Of a stretch of DNA of 64,000 bases, positions 43,470 through 52,453 are shown in pieces; positions within the stretch are counted from its first letter, which is position 1; the number at the start of each line of letters is the position of its first letter. This DNA is from Candidatus Rokuibacteriota bacterium (GTDB taxonomy: Bacteria > Methylomirabilota > Methylomirabilia > Rokubacteriales > CSP1-6), in contig QHSU01000057.1 in the NCBI GenBank assembly GCA_003220535.1, positions 169,397 to 233,396 of the forward strand. Reading direction: 5' to 3'. The position numbers and the translations under genes were made by a program. The notes beneath the pieces were generated by a model, which was not told the DNA's origin, made no database searches, and saw nothing but the letters and a program-made list of their open reading frames with translations.

Positions 43470-45782
43470 ATGGCCACCGTGATGAAGACCACGCGCGACG
43501 TGAAGGGCATCGGCCTCTCCATTCCGCGTCCAGACGGGCCGGAGAAGGTCACCGGCCAGGTCCAGTACGTCGCCGACCTCAGCCCGCGCGGCCTGCTGCA
43601 TGCCAAGCTCCTCCGCAGCCCCCACGCCCACGCGCGCATCCTCCGCATCGACGTGAGCCGCGCGCGCGCGCTGCCGGGCGTGCGCGCGGTGCTGACGGCC
43701 GCAGACATCCCCGAGCTGAAGAAGAAAGCGCCGACCCGCGCGCACGCGGTGCTGGCGATCGACCGCGTGGTCTTCGCGGGCCAGCCGGTCGCCGCCGTGG
43801 CCGCCGACGAGCCGGCGATCGCCGAGGAGGCGCTCGATCTCATCGAGGTGCAGTACGAGGTCCTGCCGGTCTCCGCCGATCCGCTCGAGGCGATGAAGCC
43901 CGGCGCGCCGCCGGTCGCCGACTCGGGGACCGAGGCGGACACGAGCGAAGCGCAGGCCCACGGCAGCGTGGCGGGAATCACGACCGAGGCCAAGCCCGCG
44001 AAGGCGGTCAACATCTCCCAGCAGGCGCGCCTTCAGCGCGGCGACGTCGCGAAGGGCTTCGCCGAGTCGGACGTCGTGATCGAGAAGACCTACCGCGTGC
44101 CGATGGTTCACCAGGGCTACCTCGAGCCTCACGCGGTGCTGGCTCAGTGGGACACGGCCGGAAACCTGACGCTCTGGGCGAGCACCCAGGGCTCGTTCAA
44201 CACGCGCACCGAGGTGGCCGACGTCCTGGAGCTTCCGGAGAACCGCATCAAAGTGATTCCGATGGAGTGCGGCGGCGGCTTCGGCGGCAAGATCCGCGCG
44301 CTCTGCGAGCCGATCACGGCGATCCTGGCGCGCGCCGCCGGCCGGCCGGTGCGCTACGTCATGACCCGGCGCGAGGAGCTGGAGGCCGGCATGCCGGCGC
44401 CGCAGGTCATCATCCGTCTGAAGACCGGCGTGAAGCGGGACGGCACCCTCATGGCGCTGGAGGGCGAGGCGATTCTCGAGTCCGGCGCGTTCTCCGGCGC
44501 GGTGCTGGCGGTGAGCGGCGTCTTCCTCGCGAGCCTCTATCTGTGGCCGAGCTTCGATGTCAAGGGATTCGAGGTCCTCACGCACAAGCCGAGCATCGCC
44601 GCCTACCGCGCGCCGGTCGCGCCGCAGACGATCTTCGCGATCGACTCCCAGATGGAGCAGCTCGCGAAGGCGATCGGCGCCGACCCGGTCGAGTTCCGGC
44701 TGCGCCATCTGCAGCGCGAAGGCGACAAGATGGCGAACAACCAGCCCTGGCTGAGCAACGGTGGCGCAGAGGTGCTGACCCGAATCGCCGAGCATCCGCT
44801 CTGGAAGAAGCGCGCCGAGTGGAAGGCGAGCAGCACGAACGGCCGGCTACGCGGAACCGGCCTCTCGCTCGGGGGCTGGCTCGGCGGCCTCCAGCCGACC
44901 GGCGCCACGGTGCGGCTCAATCCCGACGGAACCTTGCAGGTGCTGACGGGCCAGGTGGACATCGCCGGGACCAACATCGCGCTGGCGCAGATCGCCGCCA
45001 CCGCCTACGGCGTCGACATCGACAAGGTGAAGATCACGACCGGCGACACCGACGTGGCGCCGGTGACCGGCCTCAGCGCCGGCAGCAAGACGGTCTACAC
45101 CGTCGGCGTTGCGGTGATGCAGGCCGCTCAGAACGCGCGAACGCAGACGCTCGAGATCGCCGCCAAGGAGCTCGAGGCCTCGGTGCACGACCTCGAGATC
45201 GACGACGGGAAGGTCGTGGTGCGCGGCGTGCCGAACAAGGGCGTCACGCTCGCCCAGATCGGGAAGAAAGGCAACCTGTACATGTCCAAGGTCGAGCCGG
45301 TGCTCGGCACCAGTCATCCCGCCTTCTCGGTGCAGGCGCCCGCGTTCTGCGCCCAGCTGGCGAGGATCGAGGTCGATCCCGAGACCGGCGAGGTCACCGT
45401 GCACGACTTCGTGGTCGTCCAGGACGTCGGCAAGGCCATCAACCCGTTGGCGATCGAGGGCCAGATGCAGGGCGGGGCCGTCCAGAGCCTCGGGATGGCG
45501 CTGACCGAGGCGCTCCTGTACGACGACCAGGGGCGGCTGACGAACCCGAGCCTGCTCGACTACCGGAAGCTCACCTCGGCCGACCTGCCGAACATCGAGA
45601 CGATCATCGTCGAGAAGCCGGCGCCGCACGGCCCCTTCGGGGCGCGGGGCGTCGGCGAGCCGCCGATCGTGCCGGCGCCAGCCGCCATCGCCAACGCCAT
45701 CGAGGACGCGACCGGTGTGCGGCTCACCGAGCTGCCGCTCTCGCCCGAGCGGATCGCTCTGGCGGTCGCGTCCGCGACCTGA
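43470..45782 (+). CDS. Molybdenum hydroxylase large subunit (CoxL/xanthine dehydrogenase family)
   Basis: A 770-residue molybdopterin-binding subunit. SIPRPDGPEKVTGQVQYVAD opens the chain; VHQGYLEPHAVLA, the Moco motif GGGFGGKIRA, AYRAPVAPQTIFA, QVDIAGTNIALAQIA and the catalytic Glu in FGARGVGEPPIV follow. The active-site loop lacks AYXCSFR, so it is not a form I CO dehydrogenase. Substrates of this group are aldehydes or N-heterocycles such as nicotinate- or purine-like rings. GGAGGAG precedes ATG 43470. The full M-S-L gene order shows a complete enzyme, unlike the lone large subunit at 4100-6559. Confidence 0.95.
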   Translation: MATVMKTTRDVKGIGLSIPRPDGPEKVTGQVQYVADLSPRGLLHAKLLRSPHAHARILRIDVSRARALPGVRAVLTAADIPELKKKAPTRAHAVLAIDRVVFAGQPVAAVAADEPAIAEEALDLIEVQYEVLPVSADPLEAMKPGAPPVADSGTEADTSEAQAHGSVAGITTEAKPAKAVNISQQARLQRGDVAKGFAESDVVIEKTYRVPMVHQGYLEPHAVLAQWDTAGNLTLWASTQGSFNTRTEVADVLELPENRIKVIPMECGGGFGGKIRALCEPITAILARAAGRPVRYVMTRREELEAGMPAPQVIIRLKTGVKRDGTLMALEGEAILESGAFSGAVLAVSGVFLASLYLWPSFDVKGFEVLTHKPSIAAYRAPVAPQTIFAIDSQMEQLAKAIGADPVEFRLRHLQREGDKMANNQPWLSNGGAEVLTRIAEHPLWKKRAEWKASSTNGRLRGTGLSLGGWLGGLQPTGATVRLNPDGTLQVLTGQVDIAGTNIALAQIAATAYGVDIDKVKITTGDTDVAPVTGLSAGSKTVYTVGVAVMQAAQNARTQTLEIAAKELEASVHDLEIDDGKVVVRGVPNKGVTLAQIGKKGNLYMSKVEPVLGTSHPAFSVQAPAFCAQLARIEVDPETGEVTVHDFVVVQDVGKAINPLAIEGQMQGGAVQSLGMALTEALLYDDQGRLTNPSLLDYRKLTSADLPNIETIIVEKPAPHGPFGARGVGEPPIVPAPAAIANAIEDATGVRLTELPLSPERIALAVASAT

Positions 45783-45818
45783 ACTGCTTCTGAGCGCGAG
45801 AGTTTTTGGGAGAAGAGC

Positions 45819-46391
45819 ATGAAGACATCGAAGACCGTGCTGCTACGCGGAGTCGATCACCTCGTGTTCAACACGGACGATATGGCCGCCACGATCGAGT
45901 TCTACTGTGATGTGCTGGGCATGCGGCTGGTGCACGTTGCCCGCACCCCGCGCGTGGTCGATCAGTTCGGCGCTGGTGAACCGCCGGTGCCGTATCTGCG
46001 GCACTACTTCTTCGACATGGGGAACGACAGCACCATCGCCTTCTTCGAATATCCGAAAGGCACGGCGAAGGGCGATCGTGACGCGCTGGGGACGATGCAG
46101 CACTGCGCTCTGCATGTCTCCCGGGCCGACTTCGAAGCGGCCATGCACCGCCTGAAGGCGCACGGCATCCCGTATGTCGGGCCGGTCGATCGGGTCATCC
46201 GGCACTCGATCTACTTCTACGACAATAACGGCGTTCGGCTGGAGTTCACGACCTTCCCCAGCGCCGAGGATTTCCGCACGGTCGACAGCCTCTTTCAGAC
46301 AAGAACCGAGGCCCGGAGCGAGCTGGCCAGCCTGTACGACGATCCCACCGAGCTGGAGCGGATCCTCGGCAACATGCCGCTCCGCGACTGA
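45819..46391 (+). CDS. VOC (glyoxalase/bleomycin-resistance/dioxygenase) family protein
   Basis: A 190-residue vicinal-oxygen-chelate protein. VDHLVFNTDDMAATIEFYCD starts module 1 (metal His), HCALHVSRADFEAAMHRL starts module 2 (second His), and GVRLEFTTFP supplies the late Glu. The His/His/Glu set is complete, so a metal-dependent lyase, isomerase or ring-cleaving dioxygenase is possible. GGGAGAAG precedes ATG 45819. Co-directional with the molybdenum hydroxylase (36 bp) and the enolase-superfamily gene (33 bp). Confidence 0.9.
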   Translation: MKTSKTVLLRGVDHLVFNTDDMAATIEFYCDVLGMRLVHVARTPRVVDQFGAGEPPVPYLRHYFFDMGNDSTIAFFEYPKGTAKGDRDALGTMQHCALHVSRADFEAAMHRLKAHGIPYVGPVDRVIRHSIYFYDNNGVRLEFTTFPSAEDFRTVDSLFQTRTEARSELASLYDDPTELERILGNMPLRD

Positions 46392-46424
46392 CGCGGTCAT
46401 CCGCCCAAGACGGGAGGTCGGCTC

Positions 46425-47462
46425 ATGAAGGTCACGGCCGTCACGCCGTTCGTCGTCGATCCGGGCTACGGGAAGAACTGGCTCTTTGTGAAGGTCGAGA
46501 CCTCCGACGGCCTGCACGGCTGGGGCGAGTGCTACACGCAGGCGGATCGCGACCAGTCGATCGTCGCCCACGTGCGGCAGCTCGCGCGCTATCTCGTGGG
46601 CCGCGACGCCGGCCACATCCGCCACTTCACGCACTGGGCCTACCATGATTTCGCGGCCAAGCGCGGCGCCATGGATTTCTGGAGCGCCGTCAGCGGGATC
46701 GAGCAGGCGCTCTGGGACCTGGCCGGCAAGCGGCTCGGCGTGCCCGTCGTGAGCCTGCTCGGCGGACCCTGTCGCGAGCGGATCCGCGTGTACGCGAACG
46801 GCTGGTACTCGGGCGCCAAGACTCCGGACGCCTACGCGGCCAAGGCAAAGGAGACGGTGGCGCGGGGTTTCACCGCGCTCAAGTTCGATCCGTTCCCCGG
46901 CCCGTGGCGCACCCACATCTCGCGCGACGCCGAGCAGCAGGTGGTGGAGACCGTCCGCGCCGTGCGCGACGCGGTAGGTCCCAAGGTGGATCTGCTGATC
47001 GAGGTCCATCGCCGGCTGGCGCCCATGCACGCCGTGCGCGTGGCGCGCTTGCTCGAGCCCTTCGATCCCTTCTGGTACGAAGAGCCGGTGTCGGCCCGCG
47101 ACGTGAATGCCCTGGCCGAGTGCCGGCATGAGATCCGCATGCCGATCGTCACCGGCGAAGAGCTCTACACGCGCTTCGAGTTCCGCGAGGTGTTCGAGCG
47201 TCGCGCCGCCGACATCATCAACCCCGATGTGTGCAGCGTGGGCGGCATCCAGGAGCTCCGCGAGATCGCCGCGATGGCCGAGGCCTACCACGTCGTGGTC
47301 TCGCCGCACAACTACAACAGCACCACCGTCGGTCTCGCCGCGACGCTCCACGTGTCGGCGGCCATCCCGAATTTCCTGATCACCGAGTACTTCGTGAACT
47401 TCGAGGAGCGGGCGGCGGAGGTCGCGGTGAATCCCTTCCGCGTCGAGCGCGCGGCTACCTGA
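46425..47462 (+). CDS. Mandelate racemase/muconate lactonizing (enolase superfamily) protein, 3' frameshifted
   Basis: Open frame of 345 residues. The capping domain is followed by a barrel with the metal ligands in LLIEVHRR (Glu), WYEEPVS (Glu) and VTGEELYTR (Glu), then NPDVCSVGG and the catalytic His in SPHNYNSTT, as in galactonate/sugar-acid dehydratases. GGGAGG lies upstream of ATG 46425. The frame ends VERAAT-stop, but the +1 or +2 shifted frame continues GYLTVPTAPGLGVELREDSL and ends ...RTPGEEGP at 47578, which is the usual family C terminus. A 2-nt insertion or 1-nt loss in the CGCGCGG run near 47448-47454 explains this; it may be real or a consensus error. Full-length product would be about 384 residues. 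Confidence 0.88.
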   Translation: MKVTAVTPFVVDPGYGKNWLFVKVETSDGLHGWGECYTQADRDQSIVAHVRQLARYLVGRDAGHIRHFTHWAYHDFAAKRGAMDFWSAVSGIEQALWDLAGKRLGVPVVSLLGGPCRERIRVYANGWYSGAKTPDAYAAKAKETVARGFTALKFDPFPGPWRTHISRDAEQQVVETVRAVRDAVGPKVDLLIEVHRRLAPMHAVRVARLLEPFDPFWYEEPVSARDVNALAECRHEIRMPIVTGEELYTRFEFREVFERRAADIINPDVCSVGGIQELREIAAMAEAYHVVVSPHNYNSTTVGLAATLHVSAAIPNFLITEYFVNFEERAAEVAVNPFRVERAAT

Positions 47463-47578
47463 CGGTGCCCACGGCGCCGGGGCTCGGCGTGGAGCTCCGG
47501 GAGGATTCGCTGGCGCGCCACGCGTACCGCGAGTTTCCGCCGCGCAGCATCCGCACGCCCGGCGAGGAGGGCCCATAG
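47463..47578 (+). other. Displaced C-terminal coding tail of the enolase-superfamily gene
   Basis: Starting just before the TGA of the main frame, a second frame encodes GYLTVPTAPGLGVELREDSL and continues to TAG 47576-47578. This matches the closing segment of mandelate-racemase-type dehydratases. It contains GAGGAGG (47564-47570), the likely ribosome-binding site of the next gene. Confidence 0.7.
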
Positions 47579-47631
47579 CCGCCTCGGATAGCCGAACGCC
47601 GGGCGCGCTTCCCTCGCACGCGCGCGTCGTC

Positions 47632-50040
47632 GTGATCGGCGGCGGCATCGCCGGCTGCAGCGTCGCCTACCACCTCACGAAGCTCGGCTGGCGCGACGTG
47701 CTCCTGCTCGAGCGGCGCGACATCTCGTGTGGCACGACCTGGCACGCCGCCGGCCTCGTGGGCCAGCTGCGCGCGACGCAGAACCTCACGCGGCTCGCCA
47801 AGTACGGCGCCGATCTCTACGAGCGGCTCGAGGCGGAGACGGGCCAGGCCACCGGCTTCCGTCGGCCCGGCAGCCTGAGCCTCGCGCGGACCGGGGAGCG
47901 CATGCACGAGCTCAAGCGCCTGGCGTCGATGGCGCGGTGCTTCGACGTCGACGTGGAGGTCGTCACGCCGACCGAGGCGGGGCGTCGCTGGCCGCTCATG
48001 CGCGCCGACGACCTCGTGGGCGCCTTGTGGCTGCCTCGCGACGGACGCACCAACCCCATCGACACGACCCTCGCGCTGGCCAGGGGCGCACGGCAGGGTG
48101 GAGCGACCATCCTCGAGAACACCGTCGTCACGGGGATTCGCACGGAGAACGGAGGCGTCGCGGGAGTCATGACCCCGGGCGGGGACGTGAGGTGCGAGGT
48201 CGTGGTGAACTGCGCCGGGATGTGGGCGCGCGAGGTCGGGCGGATGGCGGGTGTCACGGTCCCGCTCCACGCCTCCGAGCACTTCTACATCGTCACCGAG
48301 CCGATGCCCGGCGTGACCTCGGATCTCCCCGTGCTCCGTGACACCGACGGCTACATCTACGTGCGCGAAGAGGTCGGCGGCTTTCTCGTGGGCGGCTTCG
48401 AGCCGGTGGCGAAGCCGTGGGGCATGGACGGCATCCCCGCCGACTTCGCCTTTTCGCTGCTCCCCGAGGACTGGGAGCACTTTCAAGTCCTCATGGAGCA
48501 GGCGCTGATCCGCATCCCCGCGCTCGAGGACGCGCCGGTGCGCCGCCACGTGAACGGCCCCGAGAGCTTCACACCCGACGGCCGGTACCTCCTGGGCGAA
48601 GCGCCGGAGTGTCGCAACTTCTTCGTCGCGGCGGGTTTCAACTCGATCGGCATCGCGTCGGGCGCGGGCGCGGGTCGCGCCGTGGCCGAATGGGTCGTCG
48701 GCGGCGAGCCGCCGATGGATCTCTGGGACGTCGACATCCGTCGCGTGGCGGCCTTCCAGGCGAACGCGCGCTACCTGCGCGACCGCACGGTCGAGATGGT
48801 GGGCGCGCTCTACGCGATGCACTGGCCGCACCTTCAGCCCGCGACGGCACGCGACGTGCGCAAGAGCGTGCTGCACGAGCGGCTCGCCGCCCGTGGCGCC
48901 TGCTTCGGCGTGGTGATGGGCTGGGAGCGCGCCAACTGGTACGCGACGCCGGGCATCGACGCGGCCTACCGGTACAGCTACGGGCGGCAGAACTGGTTCC
49001 CCTGCGCGGCGGCCGAGCACCGCGCCGTGCGCGCGGCGGTCGGGCTCTTCGACCAGTCGTCGTTCTGCAAGCTCCGCCTGGAGGGGCCCGACGCCCTCGC
49101 CGCGCTCGAGCGCCTCTGCGCGAACGACGTCGACGTTGCGCCGGGCCGCCTCGTCTATACGCAGATGCTCAACGCGGGCGGCGGCATCGAGGCCGATCTG
49201 ACCGTGACGCGGCTCGCCACCGACGCCTTCCTGGTCGTCACCGGGGCGGTGGCCGCCACGCACAACGCTCACTGGATCCGCCGTCACCTCGGCGACGCGC
49301 GGGCTGTGCTCACCGACGTCACCTCGAGCCAGGCGGTCCTGGGCGTGATGGGGCCGCGATCGCGCGCGCTCCTCGCCCGGCTGACCGACGCCGACCTCTC
49401 GAACGCGGCGTTTCCATTTCTCTCGTCGCGAGAGATCTGGCTGGCCTCGGCCCCGGTGCGGGCCGCGCGCGTCACCTACGTGGGCGAGCTCGGCTGGGAG
49501 CTGTACGTCCCCACGGAGTTCGCGGCAAGCGTGTACGACGCCCTCGTGACGGCCGGAGAAGACCTCGGTCTGCGCCACGCCGGCTACCACGCCATGGACT
49601 CGCTGCGCCTCGAGAAGGCGTACCGTGCCTGGGGCCACGACCTCGGCAGCGAGGACTCGCCGCTCCAGGCCGGCTTGGCGTTCGCGGTGCGCCTGGACAA
49701 GCGCGTCCCCTTCGTCGGGCGCGAGGCGCTGCTGGCTCAGCGTGAGAAGCCGCTCTCGCGGCGGCTCGTAGTCTTCGTTCTCGACGAACCCGAGCCGCTC
49801 CTCTATCACGACGAGCCGATCTGGCGTGACGGCGCGCTCGTCGGGCGCATCGCGTCGGGTGCGTTCGGCCACACGCTCGAGCGTGCCGTCGGGCTCGGCT
49901 GGGTGGCGTATCCGGACGGTGTCACCGACGCCTTCGTGGCGAGCGGTCGCTGGGAGATCGAGATCGCCTGCGAGCGGGTGGTGGCCCGCGCACAGCTCGC
50001 CCCGCCCTACGACCCGAAGTCGCTCCGCGTTCGCGCCTGA
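47632..50040 (+). CDS. FAD-dependent oxidoreductase with GcvT domain (dimethylglycine/sarcosine dehydrogenase-like)
   Basis: An 802-residue protein from GTG 47632. The N-terminal FAD domain has GGGIAGCSVAYHL and TTWHAAGLVGQLR, the latter holding the His that binds FAD covalently in dimethylglycine dehydrogenase. The C-terminal half (about 430-800) is a GcvT/aminomethyltransferase fold: FDQSSFCKLRLEGPDA, VLGVMGPRSRALL, YVGELGWELYVPTEFA. It should demethylate an N-methyl amine and pass the carbon to folate. GTG 47632 cuts into the first beta strand; the frame reads upstream LPSHARVVVIGGG back to ATA 47575, 4 nt after GAGGAGG, so the true start is probably there. The 3' end overlaps the convergent desaturase gene by 34 bp. 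Confidence 0.92.
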   Translation: MIGGGIAGCSVAYHLTKLGWRDVLLLERRDISCGTTWHAAGLVGQLRATQNLTRLAKYGADLYERLEAETGQATGFRRPGSLSLARTGERMHELKRLASMARCFDVDVEVVTPTEAGRRWPLMRADDLVGALWLPRDGRTNPIDTTLALARGARQGGATILENTVVTGIRTENGGVAGVMTPGGDVRCEVVVNCAGMWAREVGRMAGVTVPLHASEHFYIVTEPMPGVTSDLPVLRDTDGYIYVREEVGGFLVGGFEPVAKPWGMDGIPADFAFSLLPEDWEHFQVLMEQALIRIPALEDAPVRRHVNGPESFTPDGRYLLGEAPECRNFFVAAGFNSIGIASGAGAGRAVAEWVVGGEPPMDLWDVDIRRVAAFQANARYLRDRTVEMVGALYAMHWPHLQPATARDVRKSVLHERLAARGACFGVVMGWERANWYATPGIDAAYRYSYGRQNWFPCAAAEHRAVRAAVGLFDQSSFCKLRLEGPDALAALERLCANDVDVAPGRLVYTQMLNAGGGIEADLTVTRLATDAFLVVTGAVAATHNAHWIRRHLGDARAVLTDVTSSQAVLGVMGPRSRALLARLTDADLSNAAFPFLSSREIWLASAPVRAARVTYVGELGWELYVPTEFAASVYDALVTAGEDLGLRHAGYHAMDSLRLEKAYRAWGHDLGSEDSPLQAGLAFAVRLDKRVPFVGREALLAQREKPLSRRLVVFVLDEPEPLLYHDEPIWRDGALVGRIASGAFGHTLERAVGLGWVAYPDGVTDAFVASGRWEIEIACERVVARAQLAPPYDPKSLRVRA

Positions 50041-51155
50041 GCGCCTGCTGGCTCAGGGAGGAGCGGCCAGGCGAGCTGGCGCCAGTATCCCTCGGGCACG
50101 GGGTGACCGGCGATCCCATACGCCTCGGGCCAGCGCCCGGAGGGCAGGTACGCCGTGCCGAAGAGTCGGTCGATCCACGGCAGGTGCACGGCGAAGTTCT
50201 TGTCGACCGCCTCGGGGTGCGCCGCGTGGTGCCAGTGGTGGAAGCGCGGCGTGACCAGCACCCAGTCGAGCATGCTCAGATTGAGCCGCACGTTGGCGTG
50301 GATGAAGACGGCGAGGAACGAGACGAAGACGAGATACGCGTACACCGCCGGCGGGGCGAAGCCCAGGACGTAGAGCGGCACGAACGAGAGACCCCGCGTG
50401 ACGACGATGTCGATCAGATGCAGGCGCGACCCGGCCAGCCAGTCGAGGGCCTGCGACGAGTGGTGGATCGCGTGGAGGCGCCAGAGCCACGGCACGCGGT
50501 GGAAGGCGCGGTGCACCCAGTACTGCGTGAAGTCGGCGACGAGCAATATCTCCACGAGCTGGACCAGCAGCGGCTGCGCCGCGACCGCGTCCTGGAGCCA
50601 CGGCTGGGTCGCCCACCGGAAAAAAAGTGCGGCCGGCAGCATCGTGAGCACGACCGTCACCTGCACCATCAGATGACTCATGGCGAAGTGCATCAGGTCG
50701 GTCGTCCATCCCCGTCGGAAGATCGCCTGTTCGGGGAGACGCGGGATGACGCGCTCGAGGGGGACGAAGAGGAGCGCCAGGACGAACAGGTTCAGCAGGA
50801 ACCAGTCCAGCCCCACCGCCGTCGTTCCGCCCACGGACCCGACCTCGGCGGCCGAGCCGCCGAGCAACGTGCCTGCGGTGGCGAGGGCGATCCCGGTGAA
50901 GCCGAGGACCTTGCGGCGCCGCAGGACGACGCTCAGCGCGCCGAGGCCGAAGCCAAGGACGAGCATCACGTAGATCAGGAAGCGGACCAGGTCCATCGGA
51001 TAGAGTGCCCGTGCCGCCGGCGTCGTCAGCCAGTTCGGAAAGAGCAGACACAGGACGCCGCCGTAACCGAGCGCCCCGCAGGTGGCCGAGAGGACGCCGC
51101 TGATCCAGCCCGAGCCGAAGCGGTGGCCCGTCTCCGGACCGAGGCCGGCGGTCAT
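50007..51155 (-). CDS. Sterol desaturase / fatty acid hydroxylase superfamily membrane protein
   Basis: A 382-residue integral membrane protein with about seven hydrophobic segments and the eight-His di-iron pattern: HRAFH, HAIHHSS and HHWHHAAH. The N-terminal three helices (up to about 105) are an extension before the catalytic core. ATG 51155 overlaps the stop of the phosphotriesterase-like gene (ATGA). The family hydroxylates or desaturates lipids in the membrane using oxygen; the substrate here is not known. Confidence 0.92.
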   Translation of the reverse strand: MTAGLGPETGHRFGSGWISGVLSATCGALGYGGVLCLLFPNWLTTPAARALYPMDLVRFLIYVMLVLGFGLGALSVVLRRRKVLGFTGIALATAGTLLGGSAAEVGSVGGTTAVGLDWFLLNLFVLALLFVPLERVIPRLPEQAIFRRGWTTDLMHFAMSHLMVQVTVVLTMLPAALFFRWATQPWLQDAVAAQPLLVQLVEILLVADFTQYWVHRAFHRVPWLWRLHAIHHSSQALDWLAGSRLHLIDIVVTRGLSFVPLYVLGFAPPAVYAYLVFVSFLAVFIHANVRLNLSMLDWVLVTPRFHHWHHAAHPEAVDKNFAVHLPWIDRLFGTAYLPSGRWPEAYGIAGHPVPEGYWRQLAWPLLPEPAGAQARTRSDFGS

Positions 51156-52219
51156 GCGAAGGTGAAGGCGCGGGCCGGATTCTCCATGAGGAGCCGCGCG
51201 AGCCCCGCGTCGTCCACGCCCTTGGCGCGCAGGCGCGGCACCACGTTCACCAGCAGGTGGTGATAGCCGTACCCGCCGTACTTCACGAGCGAGCTCTTGT
51301 AGGCGATGTCGTGCGACATCAGCACCTGGTCGCGGTGGCCGGCTTCGATGAGGGCGAGCACGTGAGCCATGCGCCCACCGTCGTTGGGCATGTCGAAGGT
51401 CGGGTTGTAGGGATAGTAGGAGTTCTCCATCCCGAAGAGGTCGTACTCGAGCCAGATCCCGGTGTGGGCGAGGTCGATCACGGCCCGCACGTCGGCGATC
51501 GTGCGACAGAGGTGGCACATGATCGTGCGGCGCAAATCGCCGCCCTCCTTCCGGACGAACTCCGCCAGCTCCATGGGCATGCTCGGGTGGCGCCCGGGGT
51601 GGATCATGAGCGGGGCTCCGGTCTCCCGCTGGGCGACGACTGCCGCGCGCAGCACCTTCTTCTCGTTGTCGGATCTCGCGTCATCGGTCCAGGGATGGGT
51701 CGTGCCGATCTCGCCGATGAGGCCCGCGCGAATGCCGGTATCGCCCACGCCCGAGGTGACGTCGGCGATCATCTCGCGCGCCAGCTCGTCGACCGTGCGG
51801 CGATCCATGTCGGCCGGGTGCGAGGCGGCCACGTAGTAGCCCGAGCCCATGACCACGTTGAGCCCGGTGGCGCGGGCGATGCGCGCGAGCGCCCGGGGAT
51901 CGCGGCCGAGCGTCTTCGGCGTCGGATCGACGACGGTGCCGCCCCCCGCTCGCTTGAACAACAGGATCTCGTCCTGGGCTACCCGCTCGTCGAGGAGCCG
52001 GAGGTTGTCGAGGTTGGCGTTGAAGTTCTGGCGAACCCATCCGAGGTTCGCCAGGCTCACCGGCTCCCACGCGCGCCCCTTGTCGCTCGCCCCCGCCGGC
52101 TCCGCGAACATCACTTTGAAGTCGATCAGGAGATGCTCGTGCGGGAGCGTGACGCCGATCGCCTCCGGCGCGACGGCGCCGAGCACGGTCTGGATCTGTC
52201 CGTGGAACGGTCGGGGCAT
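51152..52219 (-). CDS. Phosphotriesterase family metal hydrolase
   Basis: A 355-residue amidohydrolase-superfamily barrel. The N-terminal metal pair is in GVTLPHEHLLID; the bridging residue is Glu in GLIGEIGTTHP (as in phosphotriesterase homology proteins) rather than carboxylated Lys. Further metal His are in PLMIHPGRHP and MCHLCRT, with the catalytic Asp in LMSHDIA. Relatives are lactonases or phosphodiesterases. It is translationally coupled to the sterol-desaturase-like gene downstream. Confidence 0.9.
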   Translation of the reverse strand: MPRPFHGQIQTVLGAVAPEAIGVTLPHEHLLIDFKVMFAEPAGASDKGRAWEPVSLANLGWVRQNFNANLDNLRLLDERVAQDEILLFKRAGGGTVVDPTPKTLGRDPRALARIARATGLNVVMGSGYYVAASHPADMDRRTVDELAREMIADVTSGVGDTGIRAGLIGEIGTTHPWTDDARSDNEKKVLRAAVVAQRETGAPLMIHPGRHPSMPMELAEFVRKEGGDLRRTIMCHLCRTIADVRAVIDLAHTGIWLEYDLFGMENSYYPYNPTFDMPNDGGRMAHVLALIEAGHRDQVLMSHDIAYKSSLVKYGGYGYHHLLVNVVPRLRAKGVDDAGLARLLMENPARAFTFA

Positions 52220-52453
52220 GCGGGCCTCTCAGTTCATCGACCATAGCACGCTAGTGCTCAAGTCTTGCTCATCAGCTGACCAGTGTCCCCCGCGGGCCTG
52301 CGTCGCAACTCCTCGTTTCGGCGACGATCTGAAGTGGCACGCCTCTTTCAGTGCTCTTGCGGTCGAACCAGGCGCGAGTGGCCACCGGCGCGCGTGGACT
52401 ACGCGAGCGGGCGGCCCATCCTCGAGGACATCATCCGGCCCTGAGCGGTCGAG
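52220..52453. other. Intergenic region with possible gene remnant
   Basis: About 230 bp between two leftward genes. Near its right end the plus strand reads RVDYASGRPILEDIIRP then TGA (52442-52444), which looks like a protein C terminus without a body and is not assignable. No terminator hairpin with a T-run was seen. Confidence 0.35.

Noticed and set aside
47455..49872. 805-codon leftward frame under the dimethylglycine-dehydrogenase-like gene
   Set aside because: Composition is low-complexity, there are no motifs, and the plus-strand frame has clear family blocks end to end.
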